Shown here: positions 21,579 through 30,058 of the stretch, piece after piece
Layout: every line of letters begins with the position of its first letter
Position numbering within the stretch: the stretch's first letter is position 1
Source of the DNA: Streptomyces mutabilis
GTDB lineage: Bacteria; Actinomycetota; Actinomycetes; Streptomycetales; Streptomycetaceae
NCBI RefSeq assembly: GCF_014649815.1
Contig: NZ_BMTT01000012.1
Coordinates: 1-64,000 of the forward strand
Length of the DNA: 64,000 nucleotides
Direction: 5' to 3'
Program-made: the position numbers and the translations under genes
Notes under the pieces: generated by a model
What the model was told of the DNA's origin: nothing
The model's input: the letters and a program-made list of their open reading frames with translations, nothing else
The model's database searches: none

Positions 21579-22451
21579 TCAGCGGAAGACGACCGTGCGG
21601 TTGCCGTTGATCATGATCCGGCTCCGGCTGTGCCACTCCACCGCCCGGGCGAGGACCTGCGCCTCGACGTCACGGCCCAGGGTGACCAGGTCGTCCGGGC
21701 TCTGCGAGTGGTCCACACGGACGACGTCCTGCTCGATGATGGGACCCTCGTCGAGGTCCGGGGTGACGTAGTGAGCCGTGGCTCCGATGAGCTTGACCCC
21801 CCGCTGGTGGGCCTGGGCGTACGGGCGTGCGCCCTTGAAGCTCGGCAGGAACGAGTGGTGGATGTTGATCGCCCGGCCTTCGAGCTGCTTGCACAGATCG
21901 TCGGACAGGATCTGCATGTAGCGGGCGAGGACCACGAGGTCGATGTCGAGTTCGTCCACGAGCTCCAGCAGCCGCGCCTCCGCCTCGGGCTTGGTCTCCG
22001 GAGTCACCGGGACGTGGTGGAACGGGATTCCGTGGCTCTCGGCGAGCGGTGCGAAGTCGCGGTGGTTGGAGACGATCGCCGGTACTTCGATGTTCAGCGC
22101 GCCGATGCTCCAGCGGAAGAGCAGGTCGTTCAGGCAGTGGCCGAACTTCGACACCATGATCAATGTGCGGGTGGGGGTCGCCGCGTGGTGCAGCTGCCAG
22201 GCGATCCGGTACGCCTCCGCCACCGGTGCGAAGCCGGCCCGCAGAACTTCCAGCGGCGTGCTCGCGTCCGAGACCTCGAAGTGCACGCGCATGAAGAAGC
22301 GGTCCTGGAGCCGGTCGTCGAACTGCTGGCTTTCCTGGATGTTGCCGGAGTGCCGGACGAGGAAGCTCGTGACGGCGTGGACCAGGCCGAAGCGATCAGG
22401 ACACGAGAGGGTGAGGACGAACTCGCGGTCGGGGTGGGGTCGAAGAGACAC
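21579..22451 (-). CDS. purU: Formyltetrahydrofolate deformylase
   Basis: A 290-residue PurU with an N-terminal ACT domain (LTLSCPDRFGLVHAVTSFL) and a C-terminal formyltransferase-fold domain (IMVSKFGHCLNDLLFRW, LARYMQILSDDLC, INIHHSFLPSFKGARPY, ATAHYVTPDLDEGPII). It hydrolyses 10-formyl-THF to formate and free THF, and so recycles THF when FolD delivers too much formyl-THF. The formate can go to the FdhF enzyme. The GTG start is supported by AGGAGG just upstream. Its own promoter carries the same operator as the demethylation genes. Confidence 0.95.
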   Translation of the reverse strand: MSLRPHPDREFVLTLSCPDRFGLVHAVTSFLVRHSGNIQESQQFDDRLQDRFFMRVHFEVSDASTPLEVLRAGFAPVAEAYRIAWQLHHAATPTRTLIMVSKFGHCLNDLLFRWSIGALNIEVPAIVSNHRDFAPLAESHGIPFHHVPVTPETKPEAEARLLELVDELDIDLVVLARYMQILSDDLCKQLEGRAINIHHSFLPSFKGARPYAQAHQRGVKLIGATAHYVTPDLDEGPIIEQDVVRVDHSQSPDDLVTLGRDVEAQVLARAVEWHSRSRIMINGNRTVVFR

Positions 22452-22464
22452 TGAGCCCTCCTGA

Positions 22465-22529
22465 AGTGCGTATTACGCAACCGTGAGATTGATACGCAAC
22501 ATAGTCCGGCCGCAGCGGCTCATGGTCAA
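22465..22529 (-). promoter_or_regulatory. Promoter and putative IclR operator of purU
   Basis: Read on the minus strand: TTGACC (22529-22524), 17-nt spacer, GACTAT (22506-22501), then the operator from 22500 down to 22465. It has GTTGCGTATC and, 19 nt later, GTTGCGTAATACGCAC. Confidence 0.65.
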
Positions 22530-22636
22530 GGGGTGGATCCGGCGTTGGTCCGCGACGAGTTGGCGCGCCGGATCCTCTCTGTCGCCACGGCTCGCGTCTT
22601 CCCCGGGGCCGTGTGGCGTCGGCCTGCCGTGACCCC

Positions 22637-22703
22637 TTGACAGCGGTCCGGGCGGGCTGCACTGTTTGTTGCGCAAGTTGATGTGCGTTGCGCATAAGGC
22701 AAC
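22637..22703 (+). promoter_or_regulatory. Promoter and putative IclR operator of soxG2-Rieske oxygenase operon
   Basis: TTGACA (22637-22642), 17-nt spacer, CACTGT (22660-22665), then the 36-nt operator 22668-22703. GTTGCG occurs at 22668 and at 22687, 19 nt apart, and the second copy forms the 17-bp inverted repeat GTTGCGCATAAGGCAAC. Confidence 0.7.
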
Positions 22704-22734
22704 CAAGCCATGAAGTCCGAGGGGGCCGGCCGCG

Positions 22735-23358
22735 ATGGCTGACACCACGACCCGTCGCAGTCCACTGGAACACGCCGATCGCTTCGCCGCCGTGACCCGG
22801 AACTCGCGCGGATCCCTGCGCCTGGCGGGACTCCCGTTCCTCGCCCAGGTCACCCTCCGGCTCGACCCGAAGAGTCCGGCCGCGGAGGCCGTCGGCCTGG
22901 CCCTGGGGGTGCCGCTGCCCCTGGCGCCGAACACCGTCAACCGCGGGGGTGAACTGGCCGTGCTGTGGCTCGGCCCCGACGAGTGGCTCGTCGTCGGGGC
23001 CGGCGCGGCGGCCGGCCTGGTCGAGCGACTGCGGTCCGCGATCGGCGACGAACACGGCGCGGTCGCAGACGTCTCCGCACAGCGCACAGCGCTGCTGGTC
23101 GCCGGGGCCCGATCCCGCGACCTCCTCGCCCGCGGCTGTTCTCTCGACCTGCACCCTCGGGTCTTCGGGGCCGGCCGCTGCGCGCGAACCACCCTGGCCC
23201 GCGCGCAGGTCGTCCTCGTCGCCCGTGACGGCCTCAGGCCCGGGTTCTGGGTGCTGGTCCGCTCCTCCTTCGCCGGATACCTCGCCGACTGGCTCCTGGA
23301 CGCCGCCACGGAACACGTCGGGCGGCCGACCCTCCAGGCGGGCCGAAGCGGCCCCTGA
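22735..23358 (+). CDS. Second sarcosine oxidase gamma-subunit homologue
   Basis: A 207-residue SoxG paralogue. RRSPLEHADRFAAV, LWLGPDEWLVVGAG, VADVSAQRTALLVAGARSRD and VLVRSSFAGYLADWLLDA align along the whole first copy. It has no alpha, beta or delta partners beside it. Instead it heads an operon with the Rieske oxygenase at 23412 under the same type of promoter as the sox operon. It could replace SoxG in the oxidase, or couple the oxygenase to the sarcosine enzymes; neither can be decided from sequence. Confidence 0.85.
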   Translation: MADTTTRRSPLEHADRFAAVTRNSRGSLRLAGLPFLAQVTLRLDPKSPAAEAVGLALGVPLPLAPNTVNRGGELAVLWLGPDEWLVVGAGAAAGLVERLRSAIGDEHGAVADVSAQRTALLVAGARSRDLLARGCSLDLHPRVFGAGRCARTTLARAQVVLVARDGLRPGFWVLVRSSFAGYLADWLLDAATEHVGRPTLQAGRSGP

Positions 23359-23411
23359 CCTCCCTGCCGTCGGACGACCTACCGCCCACGACATATCCCT
23401 CGAGGTGAACA

Positions 23412-24545
23412 ATGACTACGACCGACCTGCCGGAGAGCCTGATCGCGACCCTCCCCGGTGATCACTACACGGACCCGGAGATCTTCCGGCTGGAGCAGGA
23501 GCGCATCTTCGAGGCCATGTGGTTCTGCGTGGCACGCTCGTCGGACCTGGCCAAGCCCGGTGTCTTCAGGACCGTGGACGTCGGGCGCGAGAGCATCCTG
23601 GTGACCCGGTCGCGGGACAAGTCCGTCCGTGCCTACTTCAACGTGTGCCGGCACCGGGGCGCCAAGCTCTGCACGGAGGAGTCCGGCGAGGTCAAGCGGG
23701 CGTTCCAGTGCCCGTACCACGCCTGGACCTACGACCTCGACGGCAAGCTCGTCGCGGCTCCGAACCTGACGAAGATGCCCGACGTGGGCCGGACCGAGTA
23801 CGGCCTGGCGAGCGTGGCGGTGCGCGAGTGGCTGGGCTACGTGTGGGTGTGCCTGGCCGAGAACCCGCCCTCCTTCGAGGAGACGGTGACCGCGGACGTC
23901 ATGGCGCGCCTGGGCGACGTGGAGTCCATCGACCGCTACGGCGTCGAGGGCCTGGAGGTCGGCAGGCGGATCGTCTACGACGTTCGCGCGAACTGGAAAC
24001 TGATCATCGAGAACTTCATGGAGTGCTACCACTGCGCGACGATCCACCCCGAACTCACCGAGGTCCTGCCCGAGTTCGCCGACGGCTACGCCGCCCAGTT
24101 CTACGTGGGACACGGCGCCGAGTTCGGAGACGACGTCCAGGGTTTCACGGTCGACGGATCGGAGGGACTGGACCGCATCCCCACGGTCTCCGAGGACCAG
24201 GACCGCCGGTACTACGCCATCACGGTCCGACCGCAGGTGTTCGTCAATTTGGTCCCCGATCACGTGATCTTCCACCGGATGTACCCGGTGGCGGTCGACC
24301 GGACCATCGTGGAGTGCGACTGGCTGTATCTGCCGCACGTCGTGGAGAGCGGCAAGGACGTCAGCAGGTCGGTGGAGCTGTTCGACCGGGTCAACCGGCA
24401 GGACTTCGACGCGTGTGAGCGCTGCCAGCCGGCCATGAGCTCCCGTCTGTACGCCAAGGGCGGCGTCCTGGTGCCGAGCGAGCACCACATCGGCGAGTTC
24501 CACGAGTGGGTCCAGACCCGACTGGGCACCCGGCTGTCCCAGTAG
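23412..24545 (+). CDS. Rieske non-haem iron oxygenase, glycine betaine demethylase-like
   Basis: A 377-residue oxygenase large subunit. The Rieske site is CRHRG...CPYHAW (near residues 86-108) and the mononuclear iron site is IENFMECYHCATIHPEL (near 200-216). This architecture belongs to the GbcA/CntA/stachydrine demethylase group, which oxidises quaternary ammonium N-methyl groups to formaldehyde. With dimethylglycine dehydrogenase and sarcosine oxidase in the same regulon, glycine betaine is the likeliest substrate. No dedicated GbcB-type reductase is adjacent; electrons may come from either ferredoxin/reductase pair at 5.4-9.5 kb. Confidence 0.85.
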   Translation: MTTTDLPESLIATLPGDHYTDPEIFRLEQERIFEAMWFCVARSSDLAKPGVFRTVDVGRESILVTRSRDKSVRAYFNVCRHRGAKLCTEESGEVKRAFQCPYHAWTYDLDGKLVAAPNLTKMPDVGRTEYGLASVAVREWLGYVWVCLAENPPSFEETVTADVMARLGDVESIDRYGVEGLEVGRRIVYDVRANWKLIIENFMECYHCATIHPELTEVLPEFADGYAAQFYVGHGAEFGDDVQGFTVDGSEGLDRIPTVSEDQDRRYYAITVRPQVFVNLVPDHVIFHRMYPVAVDRTIVECDWLYLPHVVESGKDVSRSVELFDRVNRQDFDACERCQPAMSSRLYAKGGVLVPSEHHIGEFHEWVQTRLGTRLSQ

Positions 24546-24576
24546 TCGCCAGGGGTGAGCCGGCAGCCCGGGAACG

Positions 24577-24615
24577 GTGCCGGGCGCAGAGCCGGATTCC
24601 TGCTCCGCCCGGCAC
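24577..24615 (+). terminator. Hairpin after the Rieske oxygenase gene
   Basis: A 10-bp stem GTGCCGGGCG (24577-24586) with CGCCCGGCAC (24606-24615) and a 19-nt loop. It is a probable terminator or attenuator between the oxygenase and the formate dehydrogenase gene, which is 83 nt further on. Confidence 0.55.
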
Positions 24616-24697
24616 AGGCTGCCCCGGCCTTCCCCGCGACACCCACTGCCCTCCCGTACCCCCGTACCCCCCTTTCCGACACAGCGGAGCGCTGCCG

Positions 24698-26998
24698 ATG
24701 ACCCGCAAGGCACCTGCCGAGGACCCTGGTGACTCCCGTCTGCGGGTGGGGCCGCCGAAGGACTACGCCGCAGGCATTCCGGCGGTCACCTCCTCGTTGC
24801 GCCACGCCCACACGCAGATGGGTGCCCGCCGCAGTCTGCTCACCCTGCTGAGCGTCAACCAGAAGGAGGGATTCGACTGCCCGGGATGCGCCTGGCCGGA
24901 GCCCGAGCACCGACATCGTGCGGAGTTCTGTGAGAACGGCGCCAAAGCGGTGGCGGAGGAGGCGACCGTGCGCCGGGTCACCCCCGAGTTCTTCGCCGAG
25001 CACACCCTGGACGCCCTCGCCGAACGCAGCGACTATTGGCTTGGCCAGCAGGGACGCCTCACCCGTCCCATGTACCGCCCCGTGGGCAGCGACCGGTACC
25101 GGGAGATCTCCTGGGACGACGCGTTCCAGGTCCTCGCCCGGGAACTGCGAACGCTCGACTCACCGGACCAGGCCGCCTTCTACACATCCGGACGAGCGAG
25201 CAACGAGGCCGCGTTCGTCTACCAGCTCTTCGTTCGGCTGTTCGGCACCAACAACCTGCCGGACTGCTCGAACATGTGCCACGAGTCCAGCGGTTCCGCC
25301 CTGGTGGAGACCATAGGCATCGGCAAGGGCAGCGTCCGGCTGGAGGACCTGTACGAGGCCGACCTGATCCTGGTCGTGGGGCAGAACCCGGGGACCAACC
25401 ACCCCCGGATGCTCTCGGCCCTGGAGAAGGCGAAGAAGCGCGGGGCCCGCGTCATCTCGGTCAACCCGCTGCCGGAGGCGGGGCTCCTGAGGTTCAAGAA
25501 CCCCCAGCGCCCCTCAGGCGTGGTCGGCGGCGGAACCCGGCTGTCCGACCGGTTCCTGCAGATCAGGCTCGGCGGCGACCAGGCCCTGTTCCAGGCCTTC
25601 AACCGCATGCTCCTCGAGGCCGAGGACGACGCTCCGGGAGCAGTGCTCGACAGCGACTTCATCGCCGCGCACACCCACGGCTTCGAAGCCTTCGCCGAGC
25701 AGGCCCGCAAGGCCTGTTGGGACGACATCCTGGAAGCCACCGGTCTCCCGGCGCAGGAGATCGAGGAGGCGTTCCAGGACGTGCTGGCGGCCGAGAAGAT
25801 CGTCGTCTGCTGGGCGATGGGCCTCACCCAGCACCGCCACTCCGTACCGACCATCCGCGAGGTCGTCAACTTCCTCCTGCTGCGCGGCAACGTGGGGCGC
25901 CCCGGCGCCGGACTCTGCCCGGTGCGAGGCCACTCCAACGTCCAGGGCGACCGGACCATGGGCATCCACGAGAAGCCGGAACCCTCCTTCCTCGACGCGC
26001 TCGGTGCCGAATTCGGTTTCGTGCCCCCCGCCCACCACGGCCACGACGCGGTGGAGACCATACGGGCGATGCGCGACGGGCGGGTTCGGGTCTTCGTGGC
26101 GCTCGGCGGCAACTTCGTCGCAGCAGCCCCCGACACCTACCTCACCGAGCGGGCCCTGCGCACCTGCGACCTCACGGTGCAGATCTCCACCAAGCTCAAC
26201 CGCTCCCACGCGGTGGCCGGCCGCCAGGCGCTCATCCTGCCCTGCCTGGGGCGCACCGAGGCGGACCTTCGGCCCACCGGGCCCCAGCTGGTGACGGTCG
26301 AGGACTCCATGGGCATGGTCCACCTCTCGCGAGGACGGCTCGCGCCGGCGTCGGAAGCCCTGCTGAGCGAGGTCGCCATCATCTGCCGGATGGCGCGGGC
26401 GGCCCTCGGGGACGACGCTGTGCGGGTGCCCTGGACGGAGTTCGAGGCGGACTACGACCGCATCCGGGACCGGATCGAAAGGGTCGTCCCCGGCTTCGCG
26501 GACTTCAACGCCCGCGTGCGCGAGCCGGGCGGCTTCGCGCTGCCCCACCCACCCAGGGACGAGAGGCGCTTCCCCACCACGACCGGGCTGGCCAACTTCA
26601 CCGTCAACTCACTGGACGTGCTGCGCGTGCCGCAGGGACGGCTCATCCTCCAGACCCTTCGCTCGCACGACCAGTACAACACCACCATCTACGGCCTCGA
26701 CGACCGCTACCGCGGCATCCACCAGGGCCGCAGGGTGCTCTTCGTCCACCCGGACGACCTCGCCGCACACGGCCTGTCGGACGGCGACCTGGTCGATGTC
26801 GTCAGCGAGTTCTCCGACGGTGTCGAACGCCGGGCACCGTCCTTCCGCACGGTCGGGTACCCCACGCCTCGTGGCTGCTGTGCGGCCTACTTCCCGGAGA
26901 CCAACGTCCTCGTCCCCCTGGACTCCACGGCCGAGGTGAGCAACACCCCCACGTCCAAGTCCATCGTGGTCCGGCTCGAATCGAAACCAGCTACGTGA
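24698..26998 (+). CDS. FdhF/YdeP-family molybdopterin oxidoreductase (putative formate dehydrogenase)
   Basis: A 766-residue bis-MGD oxidoreductase. It begins with the FdhF/YdeP-type region FDCPGCAWPEPEHRHRAEFC. The molybdopterin domain shows FYTSGRASNEAAFVYQLF, NNLPDCSNMCHESSG, whose Cys is the likely Mo ligand, and LILVVGQNPGTNHPRM. The C-terminal domain has LQTLRSHDQYNTTIYGLDDR. Relatives lack partner subunits and are annotated as formate dehydrogenases. Formate produced by PurU and the mycothiol pathway is the expected substrate, and fdhD at 383-1261 the maturation factor. YdeP itself is linked to acid resistance, so the substrate is unproven. Confidence 0.85.
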   Translation: MTRKAPAEDPGDSRLRVGPPKDYAAGIPAVTSSLRHAHTQMGARRSLLTLLSVNQKEGFDCPGCAWPEPEHRHRAEFCENGAKAVAEEATVRRVTPEFFAEHTLDALAERSDYWLGQQGRLTRPMYRPVGSDRYREISWDDAFQVLARELRTLDSPDQAAFYTSGRASNEAAFVYQLFVRLFGTNNLPDCSNMCHESSGSALVETIGIGKGSVRLEDLYEADLILVVGQNPGTNHPRMLSALEKAKKRGARVISVNPLPEAGLLRFKNPQRPSGVVGGGTRLSDRFLQIRLGGDQALFQAFNRMLLEAEDDAPGAVLDSDFIAAHTHGFEAFAEQARKACWDDILEATGLPAQEIEEAFQDVLAAEKIVVCWAMGLTQHRHSVPTIREVVNFLLLRGNVGRPGAGLCPVRGHSNVQGDRTMGIHEKPEPSFLDALGAEFGFVPPAHHGHDAVETIRAMRDGRVRVFVALGGNFVAAAPDTYLTERALRTCDLTVQISTKLNRSHAVAGRQALILPCLGRTEADLRPTGPQLVTVEDSMGMVHLSRGRLAPASEALLSEVAIICRMARAALGDDAVRVPWTEFEADYDRIRDRIERVVPGFADFNARVREPGGFALPHPPRDERRFPTTTGLANFTVNSLDVLRVPQGRLILQTLRSHDQYNTTIYGLDDRYRGIHQGRRVLFVHPDDLAAHGLSDGDLVDVVSEFSDGVERRAPSFRTVGYPTPRGCCAAYFPETNVLVPLDSTAEVSNTPTSKSIVVRLESKPAT

Positions 26999-27060
26999 TC
27001 CACCCGCTCCCGAGTCCCGCCGAGCGCCCAGTTCCGCAGCCGGCTGGGGTGCCCGCCGGG

Positions 27061-27086
27061 GGGTCTGTCAAACGATCGGTGTAACT
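27061..27086 (+). repeat. Left terminal inverted repeat of the IS256-like element
   Basis: Begins GGGTCTGTCAAACGATCGG and ends TGTAACT. It pairs imperfectly with 28413-28438. Confidence 0.75.
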
Positions 27087-27099
27087 GGGGTAGTTGGGG

Positions 27100-28405
27100 C
27101 TACTGGCGGGCGGCTGACAGGCGGCCGTCGAAGGTGATGTCGAAGGCGTTCAGTGCGGTCTTCCAGCGCATGGTCCAGCGGGCCTGGCCCTTGCCCGTGG
27201 GGTCGAGGGACATGATCGCCATGTAGACGCACTTGAGGGCGGCCTGCTCGTTGGGGAAGTGGCCGAGGGCCTTGACCGCACGGCGGATCCGCGCGTTCAC
27301 CGACTCGATCGCGTTCGTTGTGCAGACGATCCGGCGGATCTCGGTGTCGAACCGCAGGAAGGGGGTGAACTCTTCCCAGGCGTTCTGCCACAGCTTCACG
27401 ATCGCCGGATACTTCCGGCCCCAGGCGCCGGCGAACTCCGCGAACCGCTCCAGGGCGGCCTCCTCCGTCGGAGCCGTGTAGGCGGGCTTGAGGAGGCGGG
27501 CGATCTTGTCCCAATCCTGGCGGGCGACATAGCGGAAGGAGCTCCGCAGCAGGTGCACCACGCAGGTCTGCACGATCGTCCTCGGCCAGACGGTCTCCAC
27601 CGCCTCGGGCAGGCCCTTGAGCCCGTCGCAGACCAGCATGAGGACGTCGCTGACGCCGCGATTCTGGATCTCGGTGAGGATGTGCAGCCAGTGCTTGGCA
27701 CCCTCGCCACCGTCGCCGGCCCACAAGCCCAGGATCTCCCGCCGGCCCTCGACCGTGACCGCGAGGGCCACTAGATCGGCCGGTTGGCGACCCGCCGTCG
27801 CGGATCTTCACGTGGATGGCGTCGATGAAGACGACCGGACAAACGGCGTCGAGGGGCCTGCTCTGCCACTCGGCCATGCCCTCGAGGACCTTGTCGGTGA
27901 TGGCGGAGATGGTCTGCCGGGAGACCCCGGCGTCATAGACCTCGGCCAGGTGGGCCTGCACCTCGCCGGTGGTCAGGCCCTTCGCGGCCAGCGGGATGAC
28001 CATCTCGTCGACGCCGGTCAGGCGCTTCTGTCGCTTCTTGACGATCTTCGGCTCGAAGGAGCCGTCGCGGTCGCGGGGCACGACGATCTCCACCGGGCCG
28101 ACGTCGGTCAGCACGGTCTTGGAGCGTGTGCCGTTGCGGGAGTTGCCGCCGTTCCTGCCCGCCGGATCGTGCTTGTCATAGCCGAGGTGGTCGGTGATCT
28201 CGCCCTCCAGGGCGGACTCCAGCAGTCGCTTGGTCAGCTGCTGCAACAGCCCGCCCTCGCCGGTCAGCTGCAGAGCCTCGGCCTGGGCCCGGCTCACCAG
28301 CTCGTCGATCAGCTGGTCATCCACGGTCTTCGCCGACACAGCCGCTGCGGACTCGGCAGCGTCCTGCTCGGCCACGTTCTCACTGGTCATCGATGCATCC
28401 TCCAT
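27100..28405 (-). pseudogene. IS256-family transposase, double frameshift
   Basis: Mutator-type DDE transposase. The N-terminal frame (from ATG 28405) carries LLESALEGEITDHLGYDKHD, RNGTRSKTVLTDVGPVEI and the first catalytic Asp in VVFIDAIHVKIRDG. The remainder lies in another frame: VTVEGRREILGLW, the second Asp in LVCDGLKGLPEAVE, and the catalytic Glu in TTNAIESVNARIRRAVK. Alignment to the expected VANRPIYVALAVT sequence needs two separate single-base losses, near 27788-27795 and 27769-27772. The protein should be inactive unless the shifts are sequencing errors. Length is normal for the family. Confidence 0.87.
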
Positions 28406-28412
28406 GATCGGG

Positions 28413-28438
28413 AGTTACACCGAACGATTTGCAGTCCC
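28413..28438 (-). repeat. Right terminal inverted repeat of the IS256-like element
   Basis: Plus-strand AGTTACACCGAACGATTTGC followed by AGTCCC. It is the reverse-complement partner of 27061-27086. Confidence 0.75.
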
Positions 28439-28905
28439 ACGGCGGGACGGCGGGGTGCCGTGGAGGGGGGGCGAGGAGCTAGATCGGGTGGACGACAGGA
28501 ACGTCCGGCGTGGCGACGGATCTGCAGCAGGCAGTCCGCGTTGACCGTGACGATCACTTCTAGCTAGGCGGTCGAACTCGTCGACGGCGAGGTGTTGGTA
28601 CCAGTCAGATCGTTCGCCTCGGCGCTTACCGCTCGTTGTACCGCACCGACAGGCCCAGAGTGCGCCGGGCCTGTCGGTGCGGGTGGTGGCTGACCGGGTG
28701 CGGCGGAACGACGAGTGGGTGTAGCTGTCACGGACGGCGAAGCGTCCGGCGTTTGCGCAGACCGGACGCCGCTGGGGGACCGCGGTATGGAGCGGACTGC
28801 GCCCGTCAGGGGAGTTGATAGTCGCGATGAAGGGGACGACGGTGTCGTTGGTCCCTTCCGGGGTTACCTTGAACGCACGAGGCCGGAGCCCGAGACCGGC
28901 TACGA
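28439..28905. other. Intergenic stretch next to the IS element
   Basis: No gene is supported. Frames on both strands are short or lack homologous motifs. The only structure seen is the perfect hairpin at 28641-28682. Codon-position GC bias is weak compared with flanking genes, suggesting decayed sequence. Confidence 0.5.
28641..28682. terminator. Perfect 16-bp hairpin
   Basis: CCGCACCGACAGGCCC (28641-28656) pairs perfectly with GGGCCTGTCGGTGCGG (28667-28682) around a 10-nt loop. It has the form of an actinomycete terminator, although no intact gene ends nearby. It may be the surviving terminator of a lost gene. Confidence 0.55.
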
Positions 28906-29118
28906 CTACTGTAGTTCGCGGCGGCAGACGAGGATGCTGCCCAGACAGTGGATCTCGATTGCCCCATGCCGGGCGATGCGTTCCTCCAGGGTGGTGCGGG
29001 CCCGCTCGAACGTGGTCTCGAAAGGCACGTCGTGCTGGTCCGCCCACGCTTGGTACGAGGCCATGTGCGCCACCACGGGTCCGGCATCGCAGACCGTGAT
29101 AGTGCCAGGAAGTTCGAT
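28906..29118 (-). pseudogene. SAM-dependent methyltransferase, C-terminal remnant
   Basis: About 70 residues reading VVAHMASYQAWADQHDVPFE, then TTFERARTTLEERIARHGAI and a final GSILVCR resemble the last third of class I methyltransferases of the 'xSYRxW...R..GxFxCR' type common in Streptomyces. The frame extends upstream to 29244 without homology, and no SAM-binding motif is present. The fragment is only a tail. It sits between the IS element and a TetR gene, consistent with a rearranged boundary. Confidence 0.5.
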
Positions 29119-29203
29119 ACTAGCGGGATGCCCACCAACGGGTGACGGACACACGGTGCCTTCTTGGTTTCCTGGAGACAGGGATGCCCGAGGACGAAGG
29201 CAC

Positions 29204-29821
29204 TCAGCGTCCCAGGGCCGGAACCACGGATGTGAGGAAGTCACGCACCGTCCCTTCGATGTCCACAGACTCCCTGTCGTAAAGCCACTGCAGCTGTAGG
29301 CCGTTGATGAGCGAGATCGTCATGGTCGCGAGTTGGGGCGGCGGGAACGGAGCACGGAGGCCGCCGCGCTCGGCGAGGGCGGCGAACGCCTGGGTGTAGA
29401 GCTCGCGAAGGTGCTGGTACCGCTTGACGTAGTAGCCGTGCGCCGGATGGTCGGGGGACGTCGCTTCGCCTGAGAGCACGGTGTGCAGTTCGATCATTCC
29501 GGGGCTCTGCCTGTTCTCACGGAGGATCGCCAGCTGGCCCCGGAGCGCGTCCAGCGGATCCGTCTGCGGTGTACGGGCGTTCAGTTCGGTCAGCAGCTGC
29601 GAACTGCGCTCGGCGCGCAGTTCGAGGAGGGCGATGAGTAGATGCTCCTTGGTGGGGAAGTGGTGGCGAAGCCCGGTGTGACTGATCCCGGCGCGCCGAG
29701 CGATGTCCTTGGTACTCGCGCCATGGAAGCCGGCATCCCCGAAGGCATCGACACAGGCCTGCAGGATTTTGCGCCGCACCTCGGCGCTCTTGGCGTAGGG
29801 GCCACGTTCCGTCGTCGCCAC
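29204..29821 (-). CDS. TetR-family regulator of the beta-glucuronidase cluster
   Basis: A 205-residue TetR protein. The DNA-binding domain is near residues 10-60 (RRKILQACVDAFGDAGFHGA, STKDIARRAGISHTGLRHHF, PTKEHLL). The C-terminal ligand domain is typical of the AcrR-like group. The GTG start has GGGAG upstream. It is divergent from uidA across a 237-nt gap that contains the palindrome GGTGGTA-N9-TACCACC, a plausible operator. It probably represses the glucuronide genes until a substrate-derived ligand binds. Confidence 0.88.
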   Translation of the reverse strand: MATTERGPYAKSAEVRRKILQACVDAFGDAGFHGASTKDIARRAGISHTGLRHHFPTKEHLLIALLELRAERSSQLLTELNARTPQTDPLDALRGQLAILRENRQSPGMIELHTVLSGEATSPDHPAHGYYVKRYQHLRELYTQAFAALAERGGLRAPFPPPQLATMTISLINGLQLQWLYDRESVDIEGTVRDFLTSVVPALGR

Positions 29822-29860
29822 AAAAAACTCCCGTCGAAATTAGTATCACATTGCTGTTTT

Positions 29861-29883
29861 GGTGGTACGGTCACGCTACCACC
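29861..29883. promoter_or_regulatory. Putative TetR operator between tetR and uidA
   Basis: Inverted repeat GGTGGTA (29861-29867), 9-nt spacer, TACCACC (29877-29883), 40 nt upstream of the tetR start and in the divergent promoter region. Assignment to the adjacent TetR is inference. Confidence 0.5.
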
Positions 29884-30058
29884 CACAGTTGTGACATAGG
29901 CCGCAGTTTCAGCCAGCAGGCCCACGAGCCCATCGCGACTGCAAATCTGACGGACACGTGAGGCCCCGCCCCCGGGCCCGAACGGACACGTCCAGTCCCA
30001 CGCCATCAGCGTTCCAGCACCCCATATCCCTCCCGAGCCGCCTCTGACTGGAGAGAAC

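Larger units (their letters stand above)
27061..28438 (-). mobile_element. IS256-like insertion sequence, degenerate
   Basis: About 1.38 kb bounded by imperfect 26-bp inverted repeats (27061-27086 and 28413-28438, about 21 of 26 matching; the inner 11 bases TCGGTGTAACT match exactly). It contains one minus-strand transposase gene with two frameshifts. No target-site duplication was found, so one flank may be rearranged. It separates the C1 island from the glucuronide region. Confidence 0.85.

Noticed and set aside
27061-28438. Active transposon
   Set aside because: Two frameshifts separate the catalytic residues and no target-site duplication is visible.
28415-29047. A 210-residue minus-strand frame as a real gene
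   Set aside because: Composition is Arg/Ser/Thr-rich without motifs, it crosses the perfect hairpin, and it overlaps the methyltransferase remnant in another frame.
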